Positions 1 to 5,912 are shown, counted from the stretch's first letter. The stretch: 8,109 nucleotides of DNA from Acidobacteriaceae bacterium (GCA_030044455.1 JASHVU010000472.1:1-8109), one strand, 5' to 3'. Made by a program: numbers and translations. The notes: generated from the letters alone by a model not told the origin.

Positions 1-837
1 AAGTTCAATCCTGCAACAGACAGCATCGCGGAAGCTGAGCTCTTGCCCCTCGATCGATACATGCTGGCCAAGACGCGCGATCTCGCCGAAAAGATTCTCG
101 GCTGGTACGAGGCATATGAGTTTCATCGCGTTTACCAGGCGGTGAACGAATTCGCCATCGTGGATCTGAGTGCGTTTTATCTTGATGTGCTCAAGGACCG
201 CATGTACACCTTCGCGCCCACGAGCCACGAGCGGCGTTCCGCGCAAACAGTTCTGTGGCGTGTGACAGAAGCTCTGGTGCGTTTGGTGGCTCCAATCATG
301 AGTTTCACCGCCGATGAGGTGTGGGAGTATCTGCCCAAGGTGGAAGGCCGCGAAGCCAGCGTGCATCTGGCGCTGTTTCCCAAGCCGGAAGAAATTTTTG
401 CGGAAGATCCCGCGCCGGTGATCGAGGAGTGGAAACAGCTTTTCGGGTTGCGTGAGGAAGTATTCAGTGCAATTGAGGTCGAGCGCAAGCAGGGCAAGAT
501 TGGCAAAGGACTCGACGCTACTGTGAAAATTCTGGCAATACAGTCTGACGTCGAGTTCCTCTCCAAGTTTTCGAAGTCAGATTTACAGGAATTCTTCAAC
601 ATCTCTCACGTCCTTGTTTTAGGCGCAAAAGGCGTTGAAGAAGGCGGCGAGCCAGTGCAAAAATCGACAGCGTCAGCCGATCCGGCGCAGGGCGCAAAGT
701 GTAATCGTTGCTGGCGCTATGTCGACGACACCGCGGACTACGGCATCTGGCACGATGTCTGCGACCGCTGCCAATCCGCACTCAAAGAGATGGGCATCGA
801 TCCACCGCAAGCCGAATTAGAGGAGCAAGCCCAGTGA
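1..837 (+). CDS. ileS: Isoleucine--tRNA ligase, C-terminal part (5' end outside window)
   Basis: Class Ia aminoacyl-tRNA synthetase that charges tRNA-Ile in the cytoplasm. The reading frame is open from base 1 and ends at TGA 835-837, giving 278 residues of a protein usually about 930-960 long. The HIGH and KMSKS catalytic motifs must lie upstream of the window. Fragment residues about 15-170 are the helical anticodon-binding domain (LLPLDRYMLAK at the start, then SAFYLDVLKDRMYTF and APIMSFTADEVWEYLP, all typical of IleRS). The end carries the C-terminal zinc finger of bacterial-type IleRS: Cys234, Cys237, Cys254 and Cys257 in a CX2C-X16-CX2C arrangement, with CNRCWRY characteristic of the family. 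All four ligands are intact, so the gene appears functional. lspA follows downstream, a very common bacterial pairing. An internal methionine at 61-63 is not the start. Confidence 0.97.
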   Translation, partial: KFNPATDSIAEAELLPLDRYMLAKTRDLAEKILGWYEAYEFHRVYQAVNEFAIVDLSAFYLDVLKDRMYTFAPTSHERRSAQTVLWRVTEALVRLVAPIMSFTADEVWEYLPKVEGREASVHLALFPKPEEIFAEDPAPVIEEWKQLFGLREEVFSAIEVERKQGKIGKGLDATVKILAIQSDVEFLSKFSKSDLQEFFNISHVLVLGAKGVEEGGEPVQKSTASADPAQGAKCNRCWRYVDDTADYGIWHDVCDRCQSALKEMGIDPPQAELEEQAQ

Positions 838-1058
838 ATGCGGATCGATGGCCGAATCAAAGACCCTTGCACCGCCCCCACGGGGCTGGCGAATCAAAAG
901 GGATGCCCACCCAGGGTTCCGCTTCGACCACCCCAACGAATCAAAATCATTCGTTGGGGACCCCGGCTGCGCTCCACCCTGGGCTAACTTCTGCGCTCCC
1001 TACGGGAGCGGATAAATGCATCAATTCGATTCACGATGCGCTGGAGGCAAACGCGTGA
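834..1058 (+). CDS. Doubtful 74-codon ORF bridging ileS and lspA
   Basis: I recognise no family. The frame starts with GTG 834-836, overlapping the ileS stop as GTGA. It has an AGGAG at 821-825, 8 nt upstream. It ends at TGA 1056-1058, overlapping the proposed lspA GTG start, again as GTGA. This is the geometry of a translationally coupled operon gene. Against it: the product is low-complexity and Pro/Thr/Ser/Ala-rich with no visible domain, signal peptide or membrane segment, and much of the frame is perfect DNA palindromes (874-886, 910-983, 994-1010) that look like an intergenic repeat rather than coding sequence. It could be the remnant of an older direct ileS-lspA junction split by repeat insertion, with the open frame kept by chance or to let ribosomes travel through to lspA. 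Confidence 0.18.
   Translation: MNADRWPNQRPLHRPHGAGESKGMPTQGSASTTPTNQNHSLGTPAALHPGLTSALPTGADKCINSIHDALEANA
910..983. repeat. Nested palindromic (REP-like) element in the ileS-lspA spacer
   Basis: An inner perfect 11-bp inverted repeat, CCCCAACGAAT at 931-941 against ATTCGTTGGGG at 949-959, has a 7-nt loop. An outer 8-bp perfect arm, CCCAGGGT at 910-917 against ACCCTGGG at 976-983, surrounds it. A further small hairpin lies just upstream (GCCCC 874-878 / GGGGC 882-886), and three GAATCAAA copies occur at 854, 891 and 938. No T-tract follows, so this is not an ordinary intrinsic terminator. It resembles dispersed intergenic palindromes of acidobacterial genomes, but that is from memory and copy number cannot be judged from one window. 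Confidence 0.7.
994..1010. repeat. Tight 7-bp hairpin before lspA
   Basis: CGCTCCC (994-1000) pairs perfectly with GGGAGCG (1004-1010) across a TAC triloop. The 3' arm contains the only Shine-Dalgarno-like sequence (GGGAG) in front of the alternative lspA ATG at 1016. In RNA that site would be base-paired, which argues against use of the 1016 start. It is not followed by T residues, so it is not a terminator. Confidence 0.6.
1043..1047 (+). promoter_or_regulatory. Ribosome binding site deciding the lspA start
   Basis: GGAGG at 1043-1047 lies 7 nt before GTG 1055, near-ideal spacing. It selects the 167-residue LspA over the 13-residue-longer version from ATG 1016. Confidence 0.75.
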
Positions 1059-1558
1059 CCTTTGCCGCACCGCGCCGACTTCCCTGGCTTCTGCTCATCT
1101 CCGCGCTGGTCTTTGTCGCCGACCGCCTGACCAAGACCTGGGTCGTCGCTCACATTCCCATCGGCGATGCCATCCCGGTCTTCGATCACGTACTGCGCAT
1201 CTCGCATTGGACCAATGAGGGCGCGGCATTCTCGATGTTTGCCGGATGGGCGTCGCCCCACTCCGTCAATCACACTCTCACCGCCGTCAACTTCCTGGTG
1301 GCCGGCGGTGTTCTGGCTGTTCTTATCTTCCTCGGCAATCGCATCACTCTGGTCACCATTGCGCTGGCCCTCATTCTGGGCGGCGCAATTGGGAATGTGC
1401 ATGACCGCATCGCCTACGGCGCGGTCGTCGACTTCATCGAGGTGCACATCTTCACTTATCACTGGCCCGACTTCAACGTGGCCGATAGCTCCATTGTTAC
1501 TGGCGCGTGCCTGCTCTTTTTCGACTCGCTGCGGCCGCACAAAAAAACTGATGCTTGA
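1055..1558 (+). CDS. lspA: Lipoprotein signal peptidase (signal peptidase II)
   Basis: Inner-membrane aspartic protease that removes the signal peptide from diacylglyceryl-modified prolipoproteins, after Lgt. The 167-residue product has the normal family length. Four hydrophobic segments are visible, roughly at residues 9-26, 71-93, 98-114 and 146-160. Conserved motifs occur in order: ADRLTK (Asp23), TNEGAAFS (53-60, the family NxGAAF box), GNVHDR (113-118) followed by GAVVDF, and FNVADS (140-145). By analogy with characterised LspA, the catalytic pair is Asp117 and Asp144; both are present. The GTG start at 1055 is chosen because of GGAGG 7 nt upstream. ATG 1016 is in frame, but its SD-like sequence lies inside a hairpin. 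It is probably co-transcribed with ileS despite the roughly 220-nt palindromic spacer. None of the four exported proteins downstream has a lipobox, so none is its substrate. Confidence 0.95.
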   Translation: MTFAAPRRLPWLLLISALVFVADRLTKTWVVAHIPIGDAIPVFDHVLRISHWTNEGAAFSMFAGWASPHSVNHTLTAVNFLVAGGVLAVLIFLGNRITLVTIALALILGGAIGNVHDRIAYGAVVDFIEVHIFTYHWPDFNVADSSIVTGACLLFFDSLRPHKKTDA

Positions 1559-1560
1559 GC

Positions 1561-1588
1561 ATGGCGCGTCTTGCCCCACCCGCGCCAT
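1561..1588. repeat. Perfect 8-bp inverted repeat overlapping a -35 box
   Basis: ATGGCGCG (1561-1568) and CGCGCCAT (1581-1588) are exact reverse complements around a 12-nt centre. The centre contains the proposed -35 hexamer (1571-1576). The lspA stop codon ends 2 nt upstream. The element could be an operator for a dimeric regulator of the esterase promoter, or the hairpin of a weak lspA terminator. The following bases (CCTTCTATACTT) are not a proper T-run. Confidence 0.45.
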
Positions 1589-1599
1589 CCTTCTATACT
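1571..1599 (+). promoter_or_regulatory. Probable sigma70-type promoter of the carboxylesterase
   Basis: TTGCCC (1571-1576; 4 of 6 to TTGACA) is separated by exactly 17 nt from TATACT (1594-1599; 5 of 6 to TATAAT). Transcription would start near 1606, giving a leader of about 125 nt before the esterase ATG at 1732. No riboswitch is recognised in that leader. The same TATACT hexamer recurs upstream of the DUF2059 gene. Confidence 0.55.
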
Positions 1600-1731
1600 T
1601 GCCCGCGCATACCCGAGACAGCCAGACACGTCTCCTGTCTCCGTTTGCTCCTGCAGGCCGCGTCCGGTTTTTCTTCGCGTGCGTCAGCAGGGGCAGCCGG
1701 GCAAACAATCCCTTGAGGAGAAAAACCGAAG

Positions 1732-3372
1732 ATGAAGTCAGGTGCAATCGTTTTTTGCTCGATGCTGGCCTTCGCTGCAAATGCTTTGGCGCAAATTGAT
1801 ACGTCAGACCCAGTGGTCGCGTCCTCTAAAGTTGCAGTTGTCGATACTGAGGCGGGCAAGGTTCAAGGGTTCATTCACCACGGAATCTACACCTACCGGG
1901 GTGTTCCCTATGCCAAGGGGGAGCGCTTCATGCCGCCGGTGAAACTCGACCCCTGGGAAGGCGTGCGTACTGCGCTGACTTACGGATACATCTGTCCTGA
2001 AGTGCAGATGCCGCAGCTCAACGACGTTGCGGAGTTCCTGATTCCGCATCGCGTGTGGGTGACGAGCGACAACTGCCAGAACCTGAACATCTGGACGCCC
2101 GGGATCAACGACGGAAAGAAACGTCCGGTGATGGTCTGGTTCCATGGCGGCGGATACACCAACGGCTCCTCGATTGAGCAATTGGTCTACGACGGGGAAA
2201 ACCTGGCGAGAAAAGGCGACGTGGTTGTGGTTACGGTCAACCATCGGCTTAACGTGATGGGATTTCTCGATCTCTCGGCCTATGGACCCCAGTACAAGTA
2301 TTCAGGCAACGTGGGCATCATGGACCTGGTTGCCTCGCTGCAGTGGGTGAAAGCAAACATCGCTAACTTCGGCGGCGATCCTGACAATGTAACCATCTTT
2401 GGACAGTCGGGCGGCGGCGGCAAGGTGAACACGCTGATGACTGCACCGGCGGCCAAAGGTCTGTTCCAGAAAGCCATTGTCGAGAGCGGCGCAATTCGGG
2501 GAACGGGTATGACGCTGATGGATCAGAAGACCAGCCGTCGTATCGCCGAACTCACGCTCGAGAACCTTCACCTGGACGCTTCGCAGATTGACGAGTTGCA
2601 GAAGCTGCCGTATGAGCAAATCAACGAGGCCGGCCAGAAGGCCCTGCAAACGGCTGCGCAGGAGTCGGGGCACAAAGGTCTGTTTGGTCCCGGCTACTCA
2701 TGGTCGCCAGTCGTTGACGGCGACTACATTCCCGCCGATCCTTTCAGCGACGGGGCGCCGGCGCAATCGAAGGACATCCCGTTGATGATCGGCACCACGC
2801 TCAACGAGTTTCCCGCCCTCCGCATGAATCCCAAGCTGCATGGCGCAGACGACTGGACTTTTGACCAGTTGAAGAGTTACTTCCACGATCAGTATGGAGA
2901 TAAAGCTGACGACGTGATCGCAGCCTACAAAAAGGCCTATCCTGCGATGAAATACTCCGACTGGCTGCACGTCGACAGCATGATGCGTCCCGGCGCCATC
3001 ATCGAGGCTGAACGCAAATCGGATCAACAGGGGGCTCCGGTTTACAACTATCTGTTCGCCTGGCAGTCGCCGGTTCTCGACGGCATAAGCCGCGCGTCTC
3101 ACTGCGCTGAGATTCCGTTCGTGTTTGACAACATCGCCATCGGCGAACAAAGTACCGGCGGCGGAAAGGACGCTTATTCGCTCGCCGACAAGGTAAGCCA
3201 GGCCTGGATCAATTTTGCGCGCAGCGGAAACCCTAATCATCCCGGCCTGCCGAATTGGCCTGCTTATACGCGTGAAAACGGCGCAACCATGATCTTCGAT
3301 AATCAGAGCGAAGTTCGCTACAACCACGACAAGGAGTTGATGAAGCTGCTGCATCCCGAGCTGAACTTTTAG
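1732..3372 (+). CDS. Secreted type-B carboxylesterase (para-nitrobenzyl esterase-like)
   Basis: Alpha/beta-hydrolase of the carboxylesterase/lipase type-B (COesterase) family, expected to hydrolyse carboxylic esters in the periplasm or outside the cell; the substrate cannot be told. The product is 546 residues, normal for the family. Residues 1-20 are a Sec signal peptide ending ALA, with Gln21 as the likely mature N-terminus. Visible landmarks: YRGVPYAKGERF (55-66); Cys88 and Cys115 (in NCQNLNIW), matching the conserved family disulfide; oxyanion-hole HGGG (138-141); nucleophile Ser226 in GQSGGGG; acid Glu359 in GTTLNEF; His457 in SHCAEIPFVFDN. The triad is complete. The elbow differs from the common GESAGA/GESAGG. 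The start is supported by GAGGAG at 1715-1720, 11 nt before ATG. The gene has its own promoter candidate and ends before a strong terminator, so it is probably monocistronic. Confidence 0.93.
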   Translation: MKSGAIVFCSMLAFAANALAQIDTSDPVVASSKVAVVDTEAGKVQGFIHHGIYTYRGVPYAKGERFMPPVKLDPWEGVRTALTYGYICPEVQMPQLNDVAEFLIPHRVWVTSDNCQNLNIWTPGINDGKKRPVMVWFHGGGYTNGSSIEQLVYDGENLARKGDVVVVTVNHRLNVMGFLDLSAYGPQYKYSGNVGIMDLVASLQWVKANIANFGGDPDNVTIFGQSGGGGKVNTLMTAPAAKGLFQKAIVESGAIRGTGMTLMDQKTSRRIAELTLENLHLDASQIDELQKLPYEQINEAGQKALQTAAQESGHKGLFGPGYSWSPVVDGDYIPADPFSDGAPAQSKDIPLMIGTTLNEFPALRMNPKLHGADDWTFDQLKSYFHDQYGDKADDVIAAYKKAYPAMKYSDWLHVDSMMRPGAIIEAERKSDQQGAPVYNYLFAWQSPVLDGISRASHCAEIPFVFDNIAIGEQSTGGGKDAYSLADKVSQAWINFARSGNPNHPGLPNWPAYTRENGATMIFDNQSEVRYNHDKELMKLLHPELNF

Positions 3373-3437
3373 AAAGGGTGTGCCGGCAGCGCGTAAAAGC
3401 CTGGCGAGTGCTTTCTTTTCCATCTTTGTGCGCACTC

Positions 3438-3509
3438 TAAAAAATTGACGCGTGAGCCCCGACCTGCCGGCATCATTGCCGTCTCGGTCGGCACCCACGC
3501 GTCCTTTTT
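3438..3509. terminator. Bidirectional intrinsic terminator between convergent genes
   Basis: The outer stem GACGCGTG (3447-3454) / CACGCGTC (3496-3503), the middle stem CCGACC (3459-3464) / GGTCGG (3486-3491), and the apical stem CGGCA (3468-3472) / TGCCG (3477-3481) with a TCAT loop form one long hairpin. On the plus strand it is followed by CTTTTT (3504-3509), terminating the esterase transcript. On the minus strand it is followed by AATTTTTTA (complement of 3438-3446), terminating the YXWGXW gene. Its position between two converging genes fits both roles. Confidence 0.82.
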
Positions 3510-3536
3510 GACTACGTCTTCAGACCTACGCGTTGC

Positions 3537-4643
3537 TTACCTCTTGTGCGAAGTCTGCCGTTGCACCATCTTTTGAGTCTGTTGCTGGTGCTGCTGCTCC
3601 AGCTTCTGGGTCTGCTGCTGATGTTTCTGTTCCATTTGCTGGGTCTTCTGCGGAGTATAGTTGCGCTGCTTCGCCTGCTGGTCTTCCTGCTGCTGGCGCT
3701 GGGCCAACTGCTGGTGTTCCTGGTTCTGCTTTGTGGCCAGCTGTTGCTGCTGTTGCTGGTATTTCCGGTCCAGATCAGGATTGCCGGTGCTGGGCACCTG
3801 CGCTGGCTGGTGCTCCGGCAATTCGCTGGCGTGCACCGGATTGGCAGGATGCGCCGCTTCTCCACCTGGGGCTGCACGCTCGGCTGGAGGAGCATGATAT
3901 TCTCCGCCCGCCTCTCTGGCCTGAACAACACCGCCGCCTGAAAACTCGCCTGCGCGCGACGTCGCTGCGATCGCCGGCCGGCCCTGGTTGACCGAAGCGC
4001 GAAGCTGCGGATTGCCGTGTGCTGCCTCCACCTGCCGGGTTTGATCGGCAACCGGAGCAATATGCCGCTCGCTGGCATAAGACTCCTCTTGCGGAGTGGG
4101 CCGCCTGTCTATGCCACCCTGGCCGCCGTTGAAGCTTATGTGGTTATTGATGATGGTTGTGTTGTGGATGATCGTATCGTCGCGGTAGACGTTATGAAAA
4201 CCACCGCCGACGCGCCACACAGCCGTGTTGTAGAAGAAATGCCCGCCCTGCCAGCGACCGCCCCAGAATCCGTCTCCGTAGTAGCCGAATCCGTAGTTGA
4301 TGCCGCCATAGAAGCCCACGTGCGGCCCCCAGTAGCCCTCATGCCAGAAGTAGCCGCCATCCCCCCAGCCCCACCATCCGGGCGTCCACAGGAAACCGGG
4401 CTCGGGAGCGAGAACCCAGGTGCCGGGCACCCAGTAGTAGCCGTCATCGGCATCCCAGGCCCAGTAGCCGGGCGTCCAGAAGTAGCCGTCTCCCGGGCAA
4501 ACCGGTAGATCGTAAACAGGCAGCGCCGGCGGACCGAAACCAACGTGGATGCCGACGAACCACTGTGCGGACGCCGGTTTGGCCGACTGCAACATCAGCG
4601 GCACCACCAACGCCAGAAGCAGAAAGCGCAAAGTCTTTTTCAT
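3537..4643 (-). CDS. Exported YXWGXW-repeat protein with Gln-rich C-terminal tail
   Basis: Envelope or secreted protein of unknown function carrying WXXGXW/YXWGXW repeats, a motif known from many exported proteins of Proteobacteria and Acidobacteriota. The 368-residue product starts with a clear signal peptide (1-26, ending ASA, then Gln27). Four aromatic repeats follow: GYFWTPGYWAW (53-63), GYYWVPGTWV (68-77), GFLWTPGWWGW (83-93) and GYFWHEGYWG (97-106). Next come a Gly/Tyr/Trp-rich stretch (107-149), an Asn/Ile/His segment (about 155-175), a Pro/Ala-rich linker, and a Gln-rich tail (287-368) likely to form a coiled coil. ATG 4643 is chosen over an in-frame upstream ATG (4892) because the signal peptide begins here and AAGGAG (4654-4659) lies 10 nt upstream. 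Aromatic repeats may bind glycan or mediate self-assembly; that is inference. It is convergent with the esterase and divergent from the DUF2059 gene. Confidence 0.88.
   Translation of the reverse strand: MKKTLRFLLLALVVPLMLQSAKPASAQWFVGIHVGFGPPALPVYDLPVCPGDGYFWTPGYWAWDADDGYYWVPGTWVLAPEPGFLWTPGWWGWGDGGYFWHEGYWGPHVGFYGGINYGFGYYGDGFWGGRWQGGHFFYNTAVWRVGGGFHNVYRDDTIIHNTTIINNHISFNGGQGGIDRRPTPQEESYASERHIAPVADQTRQVEAAHGNPQLRASVNQGRPAIAATSRAGEFSGGGVVQAREAGGEYHAPPAERAAPGGEAAHPANPVHASELPEHQPAQVPSTGNPDLDRKYQQQQQQLATKQNQEHQQLAQRQQQEDQQAKQRNYTPQKTQQMEQKHQQQTQKLEQQHQQQTQKMVQRQTSHKR
3570..3635 (-). repeat. Two tandem 33-nt units encoding an 11-residue Gln-rich repeat
   Basis: Within the tail of the YXWGXW protein, residues 337-347 (MEQKHQQQTQK) and 348-358 (LEQQHQQQTQK) are tandem copies differing at 2 of 11 residues; a third partial unit follows. 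The DNA units differ at 8 of 33 positions, five of them in synonymous codons. The repeat is therefore old and appears conserved at protein level, not a fresh slippage product. An 11-residue period fits a hendecad coiled coil. Confidence 0.75.
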
Positions 4644-5120
4644 AGTGTCGTTACTCCTTACTCGATTACGAGTGAGTTGCAATTCAAATCCAAGCCGTAA
4701 CAAAAAAGGGCGCGTGATTCTCCGCATCATTTTCTTGAGCTGCGGCGGGGAATCGCTTGCCGCTCTAAATCTACAAGGCAAAAGAGGAACAAGCCGGTTC
4801 GATGCATGGGTTTTCGGGCGGGTTGTCGTTCCGGCTTTTCGCGTCCCGCCACCCGGCTGGCATTCTACCGCAATAAACCCGGCCCCGTGCACAAGAGTTG
4901 CGCTGCGGTTTCAAGGGGTATCTGCCTCAAACTGTGGACCATCTCAGGTCAGTCTCTGCACACGAATCCGCACCTGCACAACAAACGCCACCAATTTACA
5001 CCATTGCCTCCGTTCCAGTCGCGTTCCATTCCCGGCTATACTGGTTTGTCCCGGCCGCACAATCGATTTTCGAACTTCTGAGGATACTCACATCCGGGCC
5101 AGCGGGAAAAAGAAGCCACG
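4644..5120. other. Divergent intergenic region, no gene recognised
   Basis: 477 nt separate the starts of the minus-strand YXWGXW gene and the plus-strand DUF2059 gene, so both promoters should lie here. Seen in it: a small inverted repeat ACTCG (4660-4664) / CGAGT (4669-4673) next to the Shine-Dalgarno of the YXWGXW gene, and nested inverted repeats AGCCGG (4792-4797) / CCGGCT (4853-4858) enclosing GGCGGG (4817-4822) / CCCGCC (4845-4850). Plus-strand open frames in this region have no convincing start site, signal peptide or domain. No known small RNA or riboswitch is recognised. Confidence 0.6.
5037..5042 (+). promoter_or_regulatory. Possible -10 box of the DUF2059 gene
   Basis: TATACT matches 5 of 6 consensus positions and is identical to the -10 proposed for the esterase, both inside CTATACT. 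It lies about 80 nt before the ATG. No good -35 is found at 16-18 nt (TTCCAG at 5013-5018 matches only 2 of 6), so the call is weak. Confidence 0.3.
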
Positions 5121-5732
5121 ATGAAGATATATGCAGCCTTCGCGCTAATCCTGCTTGTGCCGGCCTTTGCAATCAGCCAGTCGAGCACAGCCGCCACGAC
5201 CTCAGATTTTGACGATTCCGCCCTGGCCGTTCCTGTGCCGGTAGACCAGCAACCGAGTAAAGAAGACCTCAACAGGCTCTTTGAAGTGATGCACCTGCGC
5301 GAACAGATTCAGAGGCAGCTGCAAATGATGCCGCAGATGATTCAACAACAAATGCGGCAGCAATGGAAGCAGATAAGCGCAAAATACGGCAGCCAACTCA
5401 CACCCGATCAGCAGGCAGGACTCGAAAAAGTGATGCAAAAATACATGAACAAGGCATTCAGCGTGTACAACGTCGACCAGATGATTGCCGATATGATCCC
5501 CATTTATCAGCGGCACTTCACGAGGGACGACATAAAGTCGCTGACCGAGTTCTACGGCACTCCTTCAGGCCAGCGCATGCTGGCCGTGCAACCCGTCATC
5601 ATGAAGGAATACATGCCAATCGTGATGAAGCATGTGCAGGAAAGCACCGCTCAACTCACCGATGAGCTTGAGAATGACATGGCTGCCTATATGAAATCGA
5701 TCGCACCCGCAGGCGGGTCCAATTCGAAATAG
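5121..5732 (+). CDS. Exported DUF2059 family protein
   Basis: A 203-residue protein with an N-terminal Sec signal peptide (about 1-19; A-I-S before Gln20 fits the -3/-1 rule, with a cut after Ala17 as alternative). It has a predicted all-helical periplasmic domain. Residues 133-154 (FTRDDIKSLTEFYGTPSGQRML) match the hallmark of DUF2059: an FT..El..L..FY.tP.Gq segment followed by P-V-I-M. The family is widespread in Gram-negative bacteria and its biochemical role is not established. The N-terminal half has a Gln/Met-rich helix (61-84, including QMMPQMIQQQM). Methionine is unusually frequent: 16 of 203 residues. The Shine-Dalgarno is poor (AGAAG at 5111-5115). The gene stands alone: 477 nt from its divergent neighbour and 180 nt before the aminopeptidase, so co-transcription with the latter is possible but not shown. 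Confidence in the family is good; no function is assigned. Confidence 0.88.
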   Translation: MKIYAAFALILLVPAFAISQSSTAATTSDFDDSALAVPVPVDQQPSKEDLNRLFEVMHLREQIQRQLQMMPQMIQQQMRQQWKQISAKYGSQLTPDQQAGLEKVMQKYMNKAFSVYNVDQMIADMIPIYQRHFTRDDIKSLTEFYGTPSGQRMLAVQPVIMKEYMPIVMKHVQESTAQLTDELENDMAAYMKSIAPAGGSNSK

Positions 5733-5912
5733 CGGGCGCGGCCACAGGGTTGCGCAAACGACTGCATCTTCCACCTCAATTCAATATGTGACAATCGAAT
5801 GAAAGGACGTGCTCACGCCCGCCCGACAGGCCCCAATCGTCCAGTGAATTTATGGCGATGTCCCTTGCCAGGCGAATTGCGGCTGCGTCGCCGAACTCCA
5901 ATAAGGATTTCC

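Noticed and set aside
838..987. 49-codon plus-strand ORF starting at ATG 838 right after the ileS stop
   Set aside because: It runs through the palindromic repeat, has no recognisable domain, and its Shine-Dalgarno spacing (12 nt) is worse than that for the overlapping GTG 834 frame. It is a by-product of the repeat.
1031..1780. Long minus-strand open frame (249 codons) across lspA
   Set aside because: Antisense shadow of a well-supported gene in GC-rich DNA. Similar shadows at 2698-3498 and 6492-7247 oppose the esterase and aminopeptidase and show no domains.
3546..3941. Plus-strand poly-Leu frame looking like a multi-pass membrane protein
   Set aside because: It is the antisense of CAG/CAA-rich glutamine codons of the YXWGXW protein (CTG read on the other strand). 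There is no independent Shine-Dalgarno, and the minus-strand gene has a clear signal peptide and known repeats.
4644..4892. N-terminal extension of the YXWGXW protein to ATG 4892
   Set aside because: The extension has no family similarity and would bury the signal peptide internally. ATG 4643 has AAGGAG 10 nt upstream and begins a standard signal peptide.
4549..5124. Plus-strand open frame across the divergent intergenic region
   Set aside because: It begins inside the YXWGXW coding sequence on the opposite strand. Its residues are low-complexity with no domain, and the overlap with the DUF2059 ATG is just a chance TGA.
5732..5822. GCGGGCG (5732-5738) / CGCCCGC (5816-5822) as a terminator after the DUF2059 gene
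   Set aside because: The arms are separated by 77 nt, no T-tract follows, and such 7-mers are expected by chance in this base composition.
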